From: Isoetes taiwanensis
Lineage: Eukaryota > Streptophyta > Lycopodiopsida > Isoetales > Isoetaceae
Assembly (NCBI GenBank): GCA_021234155.1
Contig: JAJEKV010000023.1
Location: 2,844,557 to 2,908,556 of the forward strand
Direction of reading: 5' to 3'
Length of the DNA stretch: 64,000 nucleotides
Shown here: positions 43,925-53,925 of the stretch, one piece after another
How the letters are laid out: every line of letters begins with the position of its first letter
Numbering within the stretch: position 1 is the stretch's first letter
The notes under the pieces: generated by a model
What the model saw: the letters and a program-made list of their open reading frames with translations, nothing else
Databases searched by the model: none
Told to the model about the DNA's origin: nothing
Position numbers and translations under genes: made by a program

Positions 43925-45165
43925 AGCACCAAAACTTTTTTCTGGTGAAGGGCCCCGTGCAGAATGAATCTCAAGGGAATTAATTTTCCCCCCTAAAACA
44001 GATGCACTAGGAATCTCTTCGTGATGGCTTCCGGTTCAAGTAGCATTTATCTCGCAACATAATTGAAATGAGGAAGACCACGAAAAAATACAAAAAAATA
44101 AATCATGTATGTGGCATCGGTACTTACTTGATAATGACATCGCATTCGGTTCACTATCCAAATTTCGTTTTGGAGTCTCCACCACAAGTCAGTAATGGGA
44201 TTGACTTAGGAGTATCAAATGGGATGAATTCTAGGTACAACCGGGAGGTATCTTGCGCCTCATAACTCCATCGAGGCGTGGATAACTGTTGGATATCCTT
44301 GGTCTCAAATTTACGCAATTCTGCAAACACTAAGTCAAGAGACCTGTGACAACATCAAGAAACATTAGTTAAGGCACTTACTTGTGTCTATTGGTTCTTG
44401 TGGTATCACTTTCCGAGAACACCAAAAGCCAAAAGCCATATTTCAGTCATAATGTGGGCACAACCGGGCTGCAGCAGGTTCTAGAGTGTCTGCAAAACAA
44501 ATTCAAAATCAATAGAGTCTTTAGACGAGGGTTAGAGATGATAATATTTACCTCAAATGGCGTGATAGACATGGAATGTGATACTAGTGACTGCATTCTG
44601 CTATCACAACTGGCAACATTTTACCCTCCCATTTCAGACAACGTCCACAAAATGGACAACCTTCATCACCCTCTTCTTACGCCTCGGGAAGCATTGGAAG
44701 TGCGGGGATCTAAAGGAGTGTCATGACCACTACGCCGTAAAAAATCTCAAATCTTTGCATTCGAGGTAGCAGCTCAGCAATGAAGTCTTCACATGCCTTT
44801 AGCTCAATTTCAGTTTTACTAATTCCTTATTTAATTGATTCAGCCCAGGCCACACTTGTACCATTTAGCTCTTCATCCTTTAGTTAAACACAACCCGAAC
44901 ACCCTTTCGGTTTTTGTCATGATTGATTGCCATCCGTGCAAATCAGCTCTAATTTCGATGCTTTATGCTCCATCAACTCAATCTTTCTTTTGATATCATT
45001 TTTCCTATCCTCGTTTGCTTTGCAATCGTTGCTTGCATCTATCAAACCTAGTCATGATGCACCAACCATTCCTTCACAAAGTCCGCCATAGTGCGCAAAA
45101 CAAAACACTACGTGATATGTCACCTCCTAACATAGTAAGCCACGCGATCGATGGAAAACCACAAT
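43925..45165. other. Unassigned stretch, possibly the middle of the FCP1-like element
   Basis: On the minus strand short readable phrases occur, such as SLDLVFAELRKFETKDIQQL after a T/C-rich CAG near 44,340, and AKQTRIGKMISKER near 45,010. Each is short and interrupted. They may be exons or decayed coding sequence joining the gene at 45.5-46.2 kb to the FCP1-like domain, but I cannot demonstrate it. Confidence 0.25.
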
Positions 45166-45169
45166 CACA

Positions 45170-45470
45170 CACCACACAACACAAGGTAGTCTCTACACAC
45201 CACCACATACCACACACCACACAACATACGCTGCACAGTACACACCACACAACACGCTGTGGTGGTGGTGGTGGTGTGTGTGGTGGTGGTGGGGTGGTGG
45301 TGGTGGAGTGTGGTGGTGGGGTGTGGTGGTGGTGGTGGAGTGTGGTGGTGGTGTGTGGTGTGGGACATGGTGGAGTGTGGCGGTGGGAGATGGTAGAGTG
45401 TAGTGGTGGGAGATGGTGGGGTGTGGTGTGGGACATGGTGGATGCCAACAACTCACCACCACCACACATA
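45170..45470. repeat. Second CCACAC / GTGGTG strand-switching satellite
   Basis: CACACCAC-type repeats (45,165-45,255) switch at about 45,259 to GTGGTGGTGG repeats (to about 45,440), then acaccaccacac words return briefly at 45,460. The arrangement is that of 14,630-15,290. The ORFs rich in His/Pro/Thr are artefacts of the repeat. Confidence 0.85.
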
Positions 45471-45520
45471 CCTCATCTATCATTCTGGCATCCATTGCAC
45501 GAAATGCCCCACAGATGGCA

Positions 45521-46247
45521 TCATAGAGACACAACATGACAATACAGCCAACATGATGCAAAATGGTAGTAGACATACCTGATTCTTGAAGTGGATTTGA
45601 TGTTACCTTTTCTGTGTTGATAGAAACAATCTAGATCAAGCTTGAGATTTTTTCTCGTTGTAACACAACTAATAATTGAACATACCCGCAATGGCATGTT
45701 TTGGTGTCGAACATTGCTCGCTTTTACTTTTGATTGTGAGTTCAGATTGAATGTGTGGTCTATAGGAACCTGATTTGGTTTTTTCCCTATCATCTTCATC
45801 ATCCATGTCACTTTTACTATTTTCCTCCTCGCCAGGTTGGATTTGCCTGTGCTTTCTCTTGGGTCTAGAAGAACTGGCCTCTGCTTTCTCATCGGGAGTT
45901 TTATAATAATCCGAGAAGCTCTTCCAATTATGTTCTCCCCTTTATATGATAATAAGCCACGCCCGGTTCCAAGAGCCATTCCATCCCATGTATGTGGCTT
46001 CCCTGTAATTCTTGTGTAAATTTGCATGAACTCTTTGTATTGTTCATTGCTCAGATTCTTCAACCTGTACAAAAAAACATATGCCTTAATTTTTCAGTTT
46101 GAACAAAACATTTGGGGGAAAATACCTGTAGCCAGATTTATTTGGAACTCTGTCACCCCAAAGCTTCTTTAGATCTTCGTGGGGCACAATCTCTTGTTTG
46201 AGGAGAGATTTCATCGTGTAACCAGTGGCGTTCAATTCTGACTCCAT
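45521..46247 (-). CDS. Two-exon gene at an element terminus, unknown function
   Basis: An ATG at 46,247 starts MESELNATGYTMKSLLKQEI, with exon 1 ending at 46,126 (GT donor). A 61-bp intron ends in gtacag, and exon 2 begins at 46,064 with LKNLSNEQYKEFMQIYTRIT. It stays open to a stop at 45,521. The phase across the intron is consistent (the Arg of GYR is completed by exon 2). The product, about 220 residues, is basic and hydrophilic, with LLSYKGENIIGRASRIIIKL in the middle. It lies about 150 bp inside the terminus shared with the 17.2-kb element. I recall similar N-termini in repeated genes of seed-free plants but have no function for it. Downstream exons may be lost at the satellite. Confidence 0.5.
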
Positions 46248-46384
46248 TAGGGTTCAATCGGCAAGAAGCGGCAAAAAAACAGAAGAAGAGGTGATTATTT
46301 CTTAATTCAAAAAGGTGGACAATGACGTGGCATAAAATTCAAAATAACCGACGTTCATTAATTCGCACTCCCGCAATCTCCGTT

Positions 46385-46482
46385 TCGGTATGCACCACCC
46401 GATTCTACCACAAAGGTGGTGCCAAAATGTGGCGTCAAAATGCGCGTTTTTGATACACCACATCGTGCTTTTATCCAGATTA
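46385..46482. repeat. Element terminus shared with 17,160-17,275
   Basis: Both loci contain ccacaaa(g)gtggt, then gccacattttgg or its complement with the same spacing, then catcgtgcttttatcc (cacagcgtgcttttaccc at 17.2 kb). The copia element inserted a few bases beyond this end. Confidence 0.6.
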
Positions 46483-46487
46483 GTGTT
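46483..46487. repeat. Target-site duplication of the copia element, left copy
   Basis: GTGTT precedes the LTR and is repeated at 51,957-51,961 after the right LTR. Confidence 0.9.
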
Positions 46488-47073
46488 TGTTGGAATTCAT
46501 GCCATAATTGAGATGGGAAAATATTCAAGGAAATTCTGTGACAGGTGAGAAAGTTGAGATAGCACCTAAAGCACCTAAGATCCGATGATGAAGATTGAGT
46601 GCCTAAAGCACCTGTCAATAAGTCAAGGAATTTCGGTTCAAATGAATCGATTCAATATGACGAAGACATGAAAAGCCAATCGGCGGTCTGGCTTGACCGT
46701 CGGACTGCAAAGATGAATAAAGATGTAATACAGAGGTTTTTCGGTTATTGGAAATTAGCAGGAGCAATCGTGAAGCAGGTATGAATCGATTTGAAATTGA
46801 ATGACCTATTTGAAGTTTGAAGCTGCAGTATTCTCATCGATCTCATATGAACAGTAATGCTAAGATTATTTCCAATGGTCATAATTGCCAATGTTAATGA
46901 TAAGTTGAAGAAGTGACTTGGCTAGTGTTATACAATTGGTTTTTTGTTGAATTGAATATAAAATCATCTTGTGCTATTAAATTGAGGTGTTTCTTACACA
47001 TAGATGATTATCAATCTAAGAAAATCTAACATTGTTACATGATATTGGTTCTATTCACTGCTTATTTCTAACA
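46488..47073 (+). repeat. 5' LTR of the copia element
   Basis: Nearly identical to 51,362-51,956. It has two cacctaaag units where the right LTR has three. A U3-like part with gttggaattcatgcc leads into an AT-rich end. Confidence 0.93.
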
Positions 47074-47074
47074 G

Positions 47075-47087
47075 TGGTATCAGAGCT
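47075..47087 (+). promoter_or_regulatory. Primer-binding site, initiator-Met tRNA
   Basis: tggtatcagagct, one base after the LTR, is the standard plant copia primer site. Confidence 0.9.
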
Positions 47088-47099
47088 AGGTTGAGACAA

Positions 47100-47996
47100 A
47101 TGGCAAGCAGATTTGGTGCAGGCCTGTTGAGTGCCATTGATGTTTTCAAAGGGGATTCAGGATTCCAAGTTTGGAAAGAAAAGATCAAGCATGTATTGCA
47201 AGTAGAAGGGCTATGGGATATTGTTGAACCTAAGAGCAGATTCTCTGAGGTTGCTGCTGAAGGAAGCTCGAGCTCAGTAAATGGAGCTGAGGCAGAAGCT
47301 GGCACCAAAGCAACAAAAGGAGGAGGCACAGTAGATGTGGCAAAACTAAGAGAGGCTCAAGGCATTATAATAAGTAAGGTAAACTCAAGTATTGTGTTAA
47401 AAATAAGAGGATTGCATCCTAGCGAGATGTGGAGTTATATGCTCCTTAATTATGAGGAGAAAACCTTCTCACAAATCGATGTGCTTGAAAATGAAATGAG
47501 AAGGCTAAGGTTTCATGATAAAGACAATGTCAATGAGTTTTTTCAAACCTTTGACAATATCATTGCTGACTTAGAGGGAGCAGGAGTGTGTTATTCTCAA
47601 CAAAGCGGTGTTGGCCATTTCAAGGTCTCATTACCGGCCTTGGAAACATAGCCATGTTTATCGAACCCTTGCAAGAACAAAGGATTGAGGCGAGAAAGAA
47701 TGTTGAAGACGTAAATAGAGCGTAACAAAGTAATGGAAGAAGAAGATGCCACACAAGTTTTATTTGCAAAAGGAAAAGGTAAAGAAGAGAAGAAAAGAGG
47801 TAAGCTTGGCCCATGTTTTAACTCAGAATCAATATGGTCACTTGAAAATAGACTTCCTATGATGACTAAAGAAATAAATTGCTACAATTGTGGAGGGAGA
47901 GGACATTATGCATCCAATTGCTCATCACCTAAGAACTTCTCAAAGGGGAAAGAAAGGGGAACAAGAGGATATTCTCGCCACAAGGGGAAGAGGTAG
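47100..47996 (+). pseudogene. Copia Gag with zinc knuckle
   Basis: The ATG at 47,100 starts MASRFGAGLLSAIDVFKGDS. The copia gag core follows (FQVWKEKIKHVLQVEGLWDI, IVLKIRGLHPSEMWSYML, ENEMRRLRFHDKDNVNEFFQ). A TAG at 47,649-47,651 ends the first frame. The rest (47,733-47,996) has the CCHC knuckle CYNCGGRGHYASNC and a basic end. The stretch between is frame-shifted, so Gag is split. Confidence 0.85.
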
Positions 47997-48089
47997 AGGA
48001 AGATTCAGAACAACTCATATGCGTAAGCAAACATAGCGTAAGAAGTTATGCTTGAAGAAATTACTAAGATGAAGAGGATAAGGTAAGAA

Positions 48090-48715
48090 AACATAAAGTT
48101 TTTACTGTTACTAATGCCGGAATTGATGATGATGATGATTTTATGATTCTAGATAGTGGAGCGTAAAAAAATCCATTGCATGTAGTTCAAAAAATCTAAA
48201 AAGAAAAAAAAAGAGGAAGTCAAGGTGGTCATATACAAGTTGGAAATGGTGACCTCCAAAGAATTGAAGATGTTGGCATACTCGAGCTATTTGATCTGAA
48301 TGGGAGAATTGTGAACTTACAAAATGTTTTATGTGTTCCTAGCTTAGTGAGAAATTTGATTTCTATTTCTCAATTAGTTGATATGGAATTGAAAGTCATT
48401 TTTGAAAGGACTCATTGTAAAATCTTTGATGGAAATGAATTAAAATTCCTTGGAAGAAGAGTTGGCAACTTGTTTGGTATAAATGCTCGATCAGTTGAAA
48501 GTATTAATTTGACTCTAACTCCAAATATTGCAATGTGGCATGAAAGACTTGGGCACACAAATATGAAGAATATTGAACTTATGATAAAGCAGGGATTATT
48601 GGTGTCATCTGAAAAAGCAATAGAAAATCATGTTTGCAGGGTTGCATGTTGTGTAAGCACTCCAGATTGCCCTTTTCAAAGGCAAAAGGAAAAGCAAATG
48701 AAATTCTTGGTTTAA
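48090..48715 (+). pseudogene. Copia protease and GAG-pre-integrase region
   Basis: The protease active site FMILDSGA is at about 48,140-48,163, followed immediately by a TAA (48,164). The rest continues as VGNGDLQRIEDVGI, NVLCVPSLVRNLISISQL and the pre-integrase zinc region MWHERLGHTNMKNIELM. The frame then shifts into the integrase frame near 48,650. Confidence 0.85.
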
Positions 48716-49458
48716 TTCACACTGACCTTTGTGGTCCATTGAATGTGACAGGAATAACAGGAAAAAGATATTTCATAACATTTGTTGATGATTACAGCAG
48801 AAAAACAAGACTCTACTGTCTGAGAACAAAAGACCAAGCTTTTGAAGCCTTCAAAAATTTTGCAGCAGAAGTAGAGTGTGAAACTGGAAAAATAATCAAA
48901 TGTGTAAGATCTGATCGGGGAGGAGAATACTTGTCAAGAAAATTTGTTAGATATTGTCAAGACATGGGTATAAAGAGACAATTTACTTGCAGCCATACAC
49001 CTCATCAGAATGGTGTGGCTGAGAGGAAGAACAAAATAATTCTGAATGCTACAAGATCTATGTTGAAGCATGCAGGTCTGCCCAATTTCTTGTGGGAGGA
49101 GGCAGTCAAGACTGCTGTACTCATACAAAATAGTCTGCCATCAAAAAGCATAGAAGGTAAAATACCAGAAGTCATTTGGTCAGGAAAAACTCCTCATTAT
49201 GAAATATTTAAAGTGTTTGGGTGTTTGGGATACACACACATTCCCCAGGAATTAAGACTGAAATTGGATGACAGGTCAGGGATAACCTATTTGGTTGGCT
49301 ATGACATGCATTCCAAAGGTTATAGAATGTGTGATCCACTTAAAAGGAAAGTGTTGGTAAGCAGAGATGTAATATTTCAAGAGAATGTTTTATACAGACC
49401 ACTGATAGAAAAGGAGAATTCAAAAGGAGACAAAGGAAAAAACAATAACTCAAAATGA
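48634..49458 (+). CDS. Copia integrase core
   Basis: Integrase inserts the cDNA. The catalytic D,D-35-E triad is present: Asp in GLIHTDLCGPLNVTG, Asp in KCVRSDRGGEYLSRKF and Glu in HQNGVAERKN. Downstream, VFGCLGYTHIPQELRLKLDD and LVGYDMHSKGYRM are typical of copia. The frame is open through the whole core and ends at TGA 49,456 after a Lys/Asn-rich linker. The A-run at about 49,435 is the likely site of the frameshift to RT. As a separate ORF it would lack the protease upstream. Confidence 0.85.
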   Translation: MQGCMLCKHSRLPFSKAKGKANEILGLIHTDLCGPLNVTGITGKRYFITFVDDYSRKTRLYCLRTKDQAFEAFKNFAAEVECETGKIIKCVRSDRGGEYLSRKFVRYCQDMGIKRQFTCSHTPHQNGVAERKNKIILNATRSMLKHAGLPNFLWEEAVKTAVLIQNSLPSKSIEGKIPEVIWSGKTPHYEIFKVFGCLGYTHIPQELRLKLDDRSGITYLVGYDMHSKGYRMCDPLKRKVLVSRDVIFQENVLYRPLIEKENSKGDKGKNNNSK

Positions 49459-49469
49459 GATAGATGCTG

Positions 49470-50404
49470 AAAATTCCGATCACAGTGATGAAGAAGATAA
49501 TAATGAGAATGGAAAGGTTGCAGGGGAAGAACAGGAACATGAATCAACAAAGGAAAACAATCAAGAAGATAATAATGAGGATGGAAGTGTTGCAGGAGAA
49601 GAACAGGAACATGAATCAGCAAAGGAAAACAATCAAGTTAAGAAGAGAAAAACTGAAGGAGAAAGGCTGCAACAGGAAATTGCCATTGACATAGAGAAAT
49701 TTGGAAGGATAGAGAATGGTAAAAGTAGCAGATTGCAAAAAACCACGGAGGATAACCCAGACGAAATATTTATGGTGTTAGAATCTGGAATTCCAGAGGC
49801 TTTTGAGGAGGCAGTAAACTCACTTGACAGTAACAAATGGAAAATTGCAATGATGGAGGAAATGAGGTCATTCGAAAGAACATCCTCATATGAATTAGTA
49901 GACCTGCCAAAGGGGAAGAATGCAATAGGAAACAAATGGGTATTCAAGTTGAAAACAAATGCAGATGGTAGCCCAAAACACAAAGCAAGACTGGTTGCTC
50001 AAGGTTATTCACAAAAGAGGGGAGTAGATTTTGATGAAACCTACTCACCAGTTGTTAAGTTAGCTAGCATTAGAATGATAATTGCCATATCAAATGCCTT
50101 AAATCTAGATTTACACCATATGGATGTTTGTACAGCTTTTCTTAATGCAGATTTGGAGGAAGAGGTTTACATGAGACAAGCTCAAGGTTTTGAAGTTGAG
50201 AAAGACAAAGTTTGGAGACTAAAGAAAGCGGTCTATGGGCTGAAGCAATCTCCAAGACAATGGTATTTTTGTATTGACAATTTTTTGAAAGAACAAAGCT
50301 TTACTAAGTTGGCTAATGATGGCAACGTTTATTTACTAAAGGATGAGGGAGAATTTTGTATAATGGCAGTGTATGTGGACGATCAGATCTTCGGCATCCA
50401 ATAA
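49470..50404 (+). pseudogene. Copia reverse transcriptase
   Basis: In the RT frame the linker leads to WKIAMMEEMRSFERTSSYEL, NKWVFKLKTNADGSPKHKAR, LVAQGYSQKRGVDFDETYSP, the motif A LHHMDVCTAFLNADLEEEVY and VYGLKQSPRQW. The active site VYVDDQ is at about 50,370. A frameshift and stop at 50,404 follow directly, and the thumb continues in another frame (DLGELTQFTGIQV). Catalytic residues are kept, but the chain cannot reach RNase H. Confidence 0.88.
49488..49643 (+). repeat. In-frame 78-bp tandem duplication in the integrase-RT linker
   Basis: 49,488-49,565 and 49,566-49,643 are near-identical and encode acidic repeats with GEEQEHES. The length is a multiple of three, so the RT frame is preserved. 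Confidence 0.8.
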
Positions 50405-51353
50405 TATGAACTTCTTAAATAAATGCAAGGAGATGCTCAAAACCAGGTACCAAATGAGCGATCTTGGAGAGTTGACACAGTTCACAGGAATTCAAGTAAG
50501 AAGAGAGAACAAACATGACAATATCTCTAAATCAAGGCAAGTACATAGACTCGATCTTGGAGAAGTTCAATATACTAGAATGCAATTAGTAAAGGCACCT
50601 ATCATGGTTGGAAACAAACCGTCAAAAGGAACTTTGCCCTCGAGAGTGAAGATGAGAAGGAGAAAATGAGTAAGATTCCATATAGACAGGTTGGTAGGAA
50701 GCTTATTGTTCATTGCCAACAATACAAGACCCGACATTGCATTCATAGTAAATGTGTTGAGCGATATAACAATAATCCGTGTTATGAGCATTGGTCTGGC
50801 GACTAAGAAAGTTTTGAGATTTTTGAAAGGCACAAAACACACTGGAATTGTTTACTGTTTAAAGGATCTGAAATTAAAATGTTACAGTGATGCTGACTGG
50901 TGTGGAGATCTAGATGAATGCAAATCAACTTCAGGATACATTGTAATGTTAGGAGGAGCACCAGTTAGTTGGAGAAGTAAGAAACAATCATCTATTGCTT
51001 TGTCAACTGCAGAATCTGAGTATGCCTCAACAACTCTTGCTGCTAAACAAATCATTTGGGCCAGAAGGTTACTGGAAGAGTTGGAAATAAAACAAGAAGA
51101 CAAAGACCACTTATTTTGTGACAATCAAAGTTGTATTGCAATGACAAAAAACCCTGTGTTGCACGAGAGGACCAAACATATCGAAATGGAGATGCACTAT
51201 ATCAGGGACATGGTGAATAAGGGATTTATTCAATTAAAGTATGTAAGATCAGAAGATCAACTTGCTGACATAATGACCAAGGCATTAAGTTGGAAGAGAC
51301 TTCAAAAATTATCGATTTGCTATGAGTCAGAGATGCCCTCAATTATGACATGA
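50405..51353 (+). pseudogene. Copia RT thumb and RNase H
   Basis: After the frame break, 50,410-50,669 holds the decayed thumb. The segment from 50,691 is open: LFIANNTRPDIAFIVNVLS, AWCGDLDECKSTSGYI-like RNase H words (here ADWCGDLDECKSTSGYIVML), LSTAESEYAST, LLEELEIKQEDKDHLFCDNQ and ERTKHIEMEMHYIRDMV. The catalytic Asp, Glu and Asp positions are retained. It ends at TGA 51,351-51,353 close to the PPT. Confidence 0.85.
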
Positions 51354-51361
51354 AAGGGGAA
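51352..51361 (+). promoter_or_regulatory. Polypurine tract of the copia element
   Basis: A purine run, gaaaggggaa, lies immediately before the 3' LTR start. Confidence 0.8.
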
Positions 51362-51956
51362 TGTTGGAATTCATGCCATAATTGAGATGGGAAAATATTC
51401 AAGGAAATTCTGTGACAGGTGAGAAAGTTGAGATAGCACCTAAAGCACCTAAAGCACCTAAGATCCGATGATGAAGATTGAGTGCCTAAAGCACCTGTCA
51501 ATAAGTCAAGGAATTTCGGTTCAAATGAATCGATTCAATATGACAAAGACATGAAGAGCCAATTGGCGGTCTGGCTTGACCGTCGGACTGCAAAGATAAA
51601 TAAAGATGTAATACAGAGGTTTTTCGGTTATTGGAAATTAGCAGGAGCAATCGTGAAGCAGGTATGAATCGATTTGAAATTGAATGACCTATTTGAAGTT
51701 TGAAGCTGCAGTATTCTCATCGATCTCATATGAACAGTAATGCTAAGATTATTTCCAATGGTCATAATTGCCAATGTTAATGATAAGTTGAAGAAGTGAC
51801 TTGGCTAGTGTTATACAATTGGTTTTTTGTTGAGTTGAATATAAAATCATCTTGTGCTATTAAATTGAGGTGTTTCTTACACATAGATGATTATCAATCT
51901 AAGAAAATCTAACATTGTTACATGATATTGGTTCTATTCACTGCTTATTTCTAACA
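51362..51956 (+). repeat. 3' LTR of the copia element
   Basis: 595 bp, matching 46,488-47,073 with one additional 9-bp cacctaaag unit. It is followed by the GTGTT target duplication. Confidence 0.93.
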
Positions 51957-51961
51957 GTGTT

Positions 51962-52840
51962 TGCACTTGAACTTGTGCTTGCACCTTTGTTTTTTACCAT
52001 GTCCTGCCTAGATAGATATTGCTGGACTCTGCACTTTTCTTCTGCATGTCCTATTTCCTTGCAAAATGCACAAGTTGAACATTCCTTTCCATAATGGCCT
52101 CTTATGTTATAATTTGGGCAAGGTCTTCCCCAACATATAGCTTCTATTCTGGCAAACAGTGTATGTATTAACTGTGGCATTTGCTGCTTGCATTTTTAAA
52201 GCCTCAATAAGGTGTTTTGATATTTCTAATAATGTCTGCATGTCTGTTTCAAATCTATCAGTAGCTCTCGCTACTTCCTTCTTGATCTCCTCTTCAAATC
52301 GGCTTTCTTTTCTTTCTTCTCACCTTGTACAACATAAATTTTCCCTTCTCTCTCGTTTTCCCATTCAGGAACTACGCATTGAGGAGTATAAACATCCTCT
52401 GACATCAAAGCTATAGTTTTAGCTATTTCTATTGCAATTGAAGATGCTTTATGAAACGAATCTAGCTGACCTGCAAAAACTTTTTGTAGACCTTGTACAA
52501 CAGCTTTAAATCAAGCACAAAAAATTCCACCACATAATCCGTGGGAGTTTGCACTTCCATTTTGATAATTCATTAGTAAAACTTCTCCACAAATGAAGAA
52601 ACACTTTCTCCCCTGCGTATTATCATAGTATGTAATCCCTGCATTAATGTACGTTTAGAAGATGCGCCCCAAATCTATCCAAAAATTTCTGAATAAGAAT
52701 ATCCCAAGGGCAACTGCCATAGCTCACTTGATAGCTATACCACTATCTAGCATCTTCTCTCATGCACTGTCGGAACAATTTTCCAATGCCTTCAGAACCT
52801 TCTTTCTTCTTCCCGACTACAACCCCAACATTTGGTCCAC
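51962..52840 (-). pseudogene. Retrotransposon gag remnant with zinc knuckles
   Basis: The minus-strand reading, in shifting frames, gives YGSCPWDILIQKFLDRFGA-like gag words near 52,690 and KAVVQGLQKVFAGQLDSFHK near 52,450. A coiled region follows (RFETDMQTLLEISKHLIEAL near 52,230). At the end there are two CCHC-like knuckles (CPNYNIRGHYGKEC, with one Cys lost, then CAFCKEIGHAEEKC). No pol follows, because the copia element and the shared terminus lie on that side. The copia element inserted beside or within it. Confidence 0.6.
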
Positions 52841-52904
52841 GGCTGAAAACAACAGTAAAAACAAAATAAGGGTTGTTTTTTTGAAGATTTGAAAAAAACC
52901 TACA

Positions 52905-53140
52905 CGTAGTTATATGGAGATGTGGTTTTCTAAGGATATGTTGTAGTTTTTCTTAAGGAGCCGGAGTTTTTTTTTTTTTAAGAATATGTGGTTTCTTAAG
53001 GATGTGTAGTTTCTTTTTTAAGAATGTGTTGTTTTCTCACGTGGTATGGTTTTTTGAAGAGATGTTTTTTTTAGGTGGTGTTTTTTAAGGTAGTGTTTTT
53101 TTTGAGGTGTGGTTTTTTATGATTTTCTAAGAATCCATGT
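52905..53140. repeat. T/G-rich imperfect tandem repeats
   Basis: Variants of taaggatgtgtggtttctt recur about every 20-35 bp with long T runs. No coding potential. Confidence 0.65.
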
Positions 53141-53925
53141 ATGGCCAAGTTGTCCACATGCCATTACTGCAACAAAATGGCAGCATACAAGAGCTATATG
53201 CATGCTTGATACACATTACTAGCATAATTGATTTTTAAGGTCACATTTGCATATTTCTTGTTGAAAGAACATGATGCACTATGTTTACAGGCGTGTGAGA
53301 GAGCTCTAGGTGTCAGAATTGAAAAAATATCTCATTTGTTCATTCTGCCAAAAATCTGAATTCCGCCATGAACATTGACTTTATTTTGACTTGATCAAAT
53401 TGTCAAAATTGAATGGGTTCCGCATATGTTTTGGGGCTAGACTTTTGGTCATAGATTCTTTGCATATTAGAGCACTTGCTTGAATTGAAATGGGTTTGCG
53501 TGGCATAAGTTTTGTTGAAAGTGCCTTTTCTTGGTTTTGGGAAATCACTTGAAACTTGAGTTATTTTAGATTGGTTGCCTTAAGCAACTTGGAGGTTCTA
53601 AACCACTGAAGTTGAAGGTTTGCTAGGAACACCTTCAATAGCCATATGCCCGTCCTTGACATGCAACAGGTTGTGCCACATATATACGTCACCAAAACCT
53701 CATGATATGTACACATAGCCTTTCATGGCGCAGATTGGTTTTCTAGACTTCTCTTCATTGACTACAAGTGTGTTTGAGTTGGAGTCCTTTAGCATTTCTT
53801 GGCCAAGGGTTGGCCTTCTGCCCACAGAACTTGGTCCCTAGGATAATGTCGACATCTTGGTAGAGCCGATTCGCAGTTCCAAGGTGGGAAAGTCACCCGT
53901 TCGTCGCATTTTGACTTGCATTAAA
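53141..53925. other. Non-coding stretch
   Basis: No ORF with protein-like composition, no repeat family and no splice-bounded block were found. Confidence 0.4.

Larger units (their letters stand above)
46488..51956 (+). mobile_element. Ty1/copia LTR retrotransposon, young but defective
   Basis: 5,469 bp with LTRs of 586 and 595 bp starting TGTTGG and ending TAACA, PBS for initiator-Met tRNA, and PPT. It shows the copia order gag, protease, integrase, RT, RNase H, and a 5-bp target duplication. The LTRs differ only by a 9-bp repeat-unit change and a handful of substitutions that I can see. Despite this youth, gag, protease, the integrase-RT joint and the end of RT each have a stop or frameshift. 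Confidence 0.93.

Noticed and set aside
45074-45576. His/Pro/Thr-rich ORFs on the minus strand
   Set aside because: Repeat artefacts of the second strand-switching satellite.
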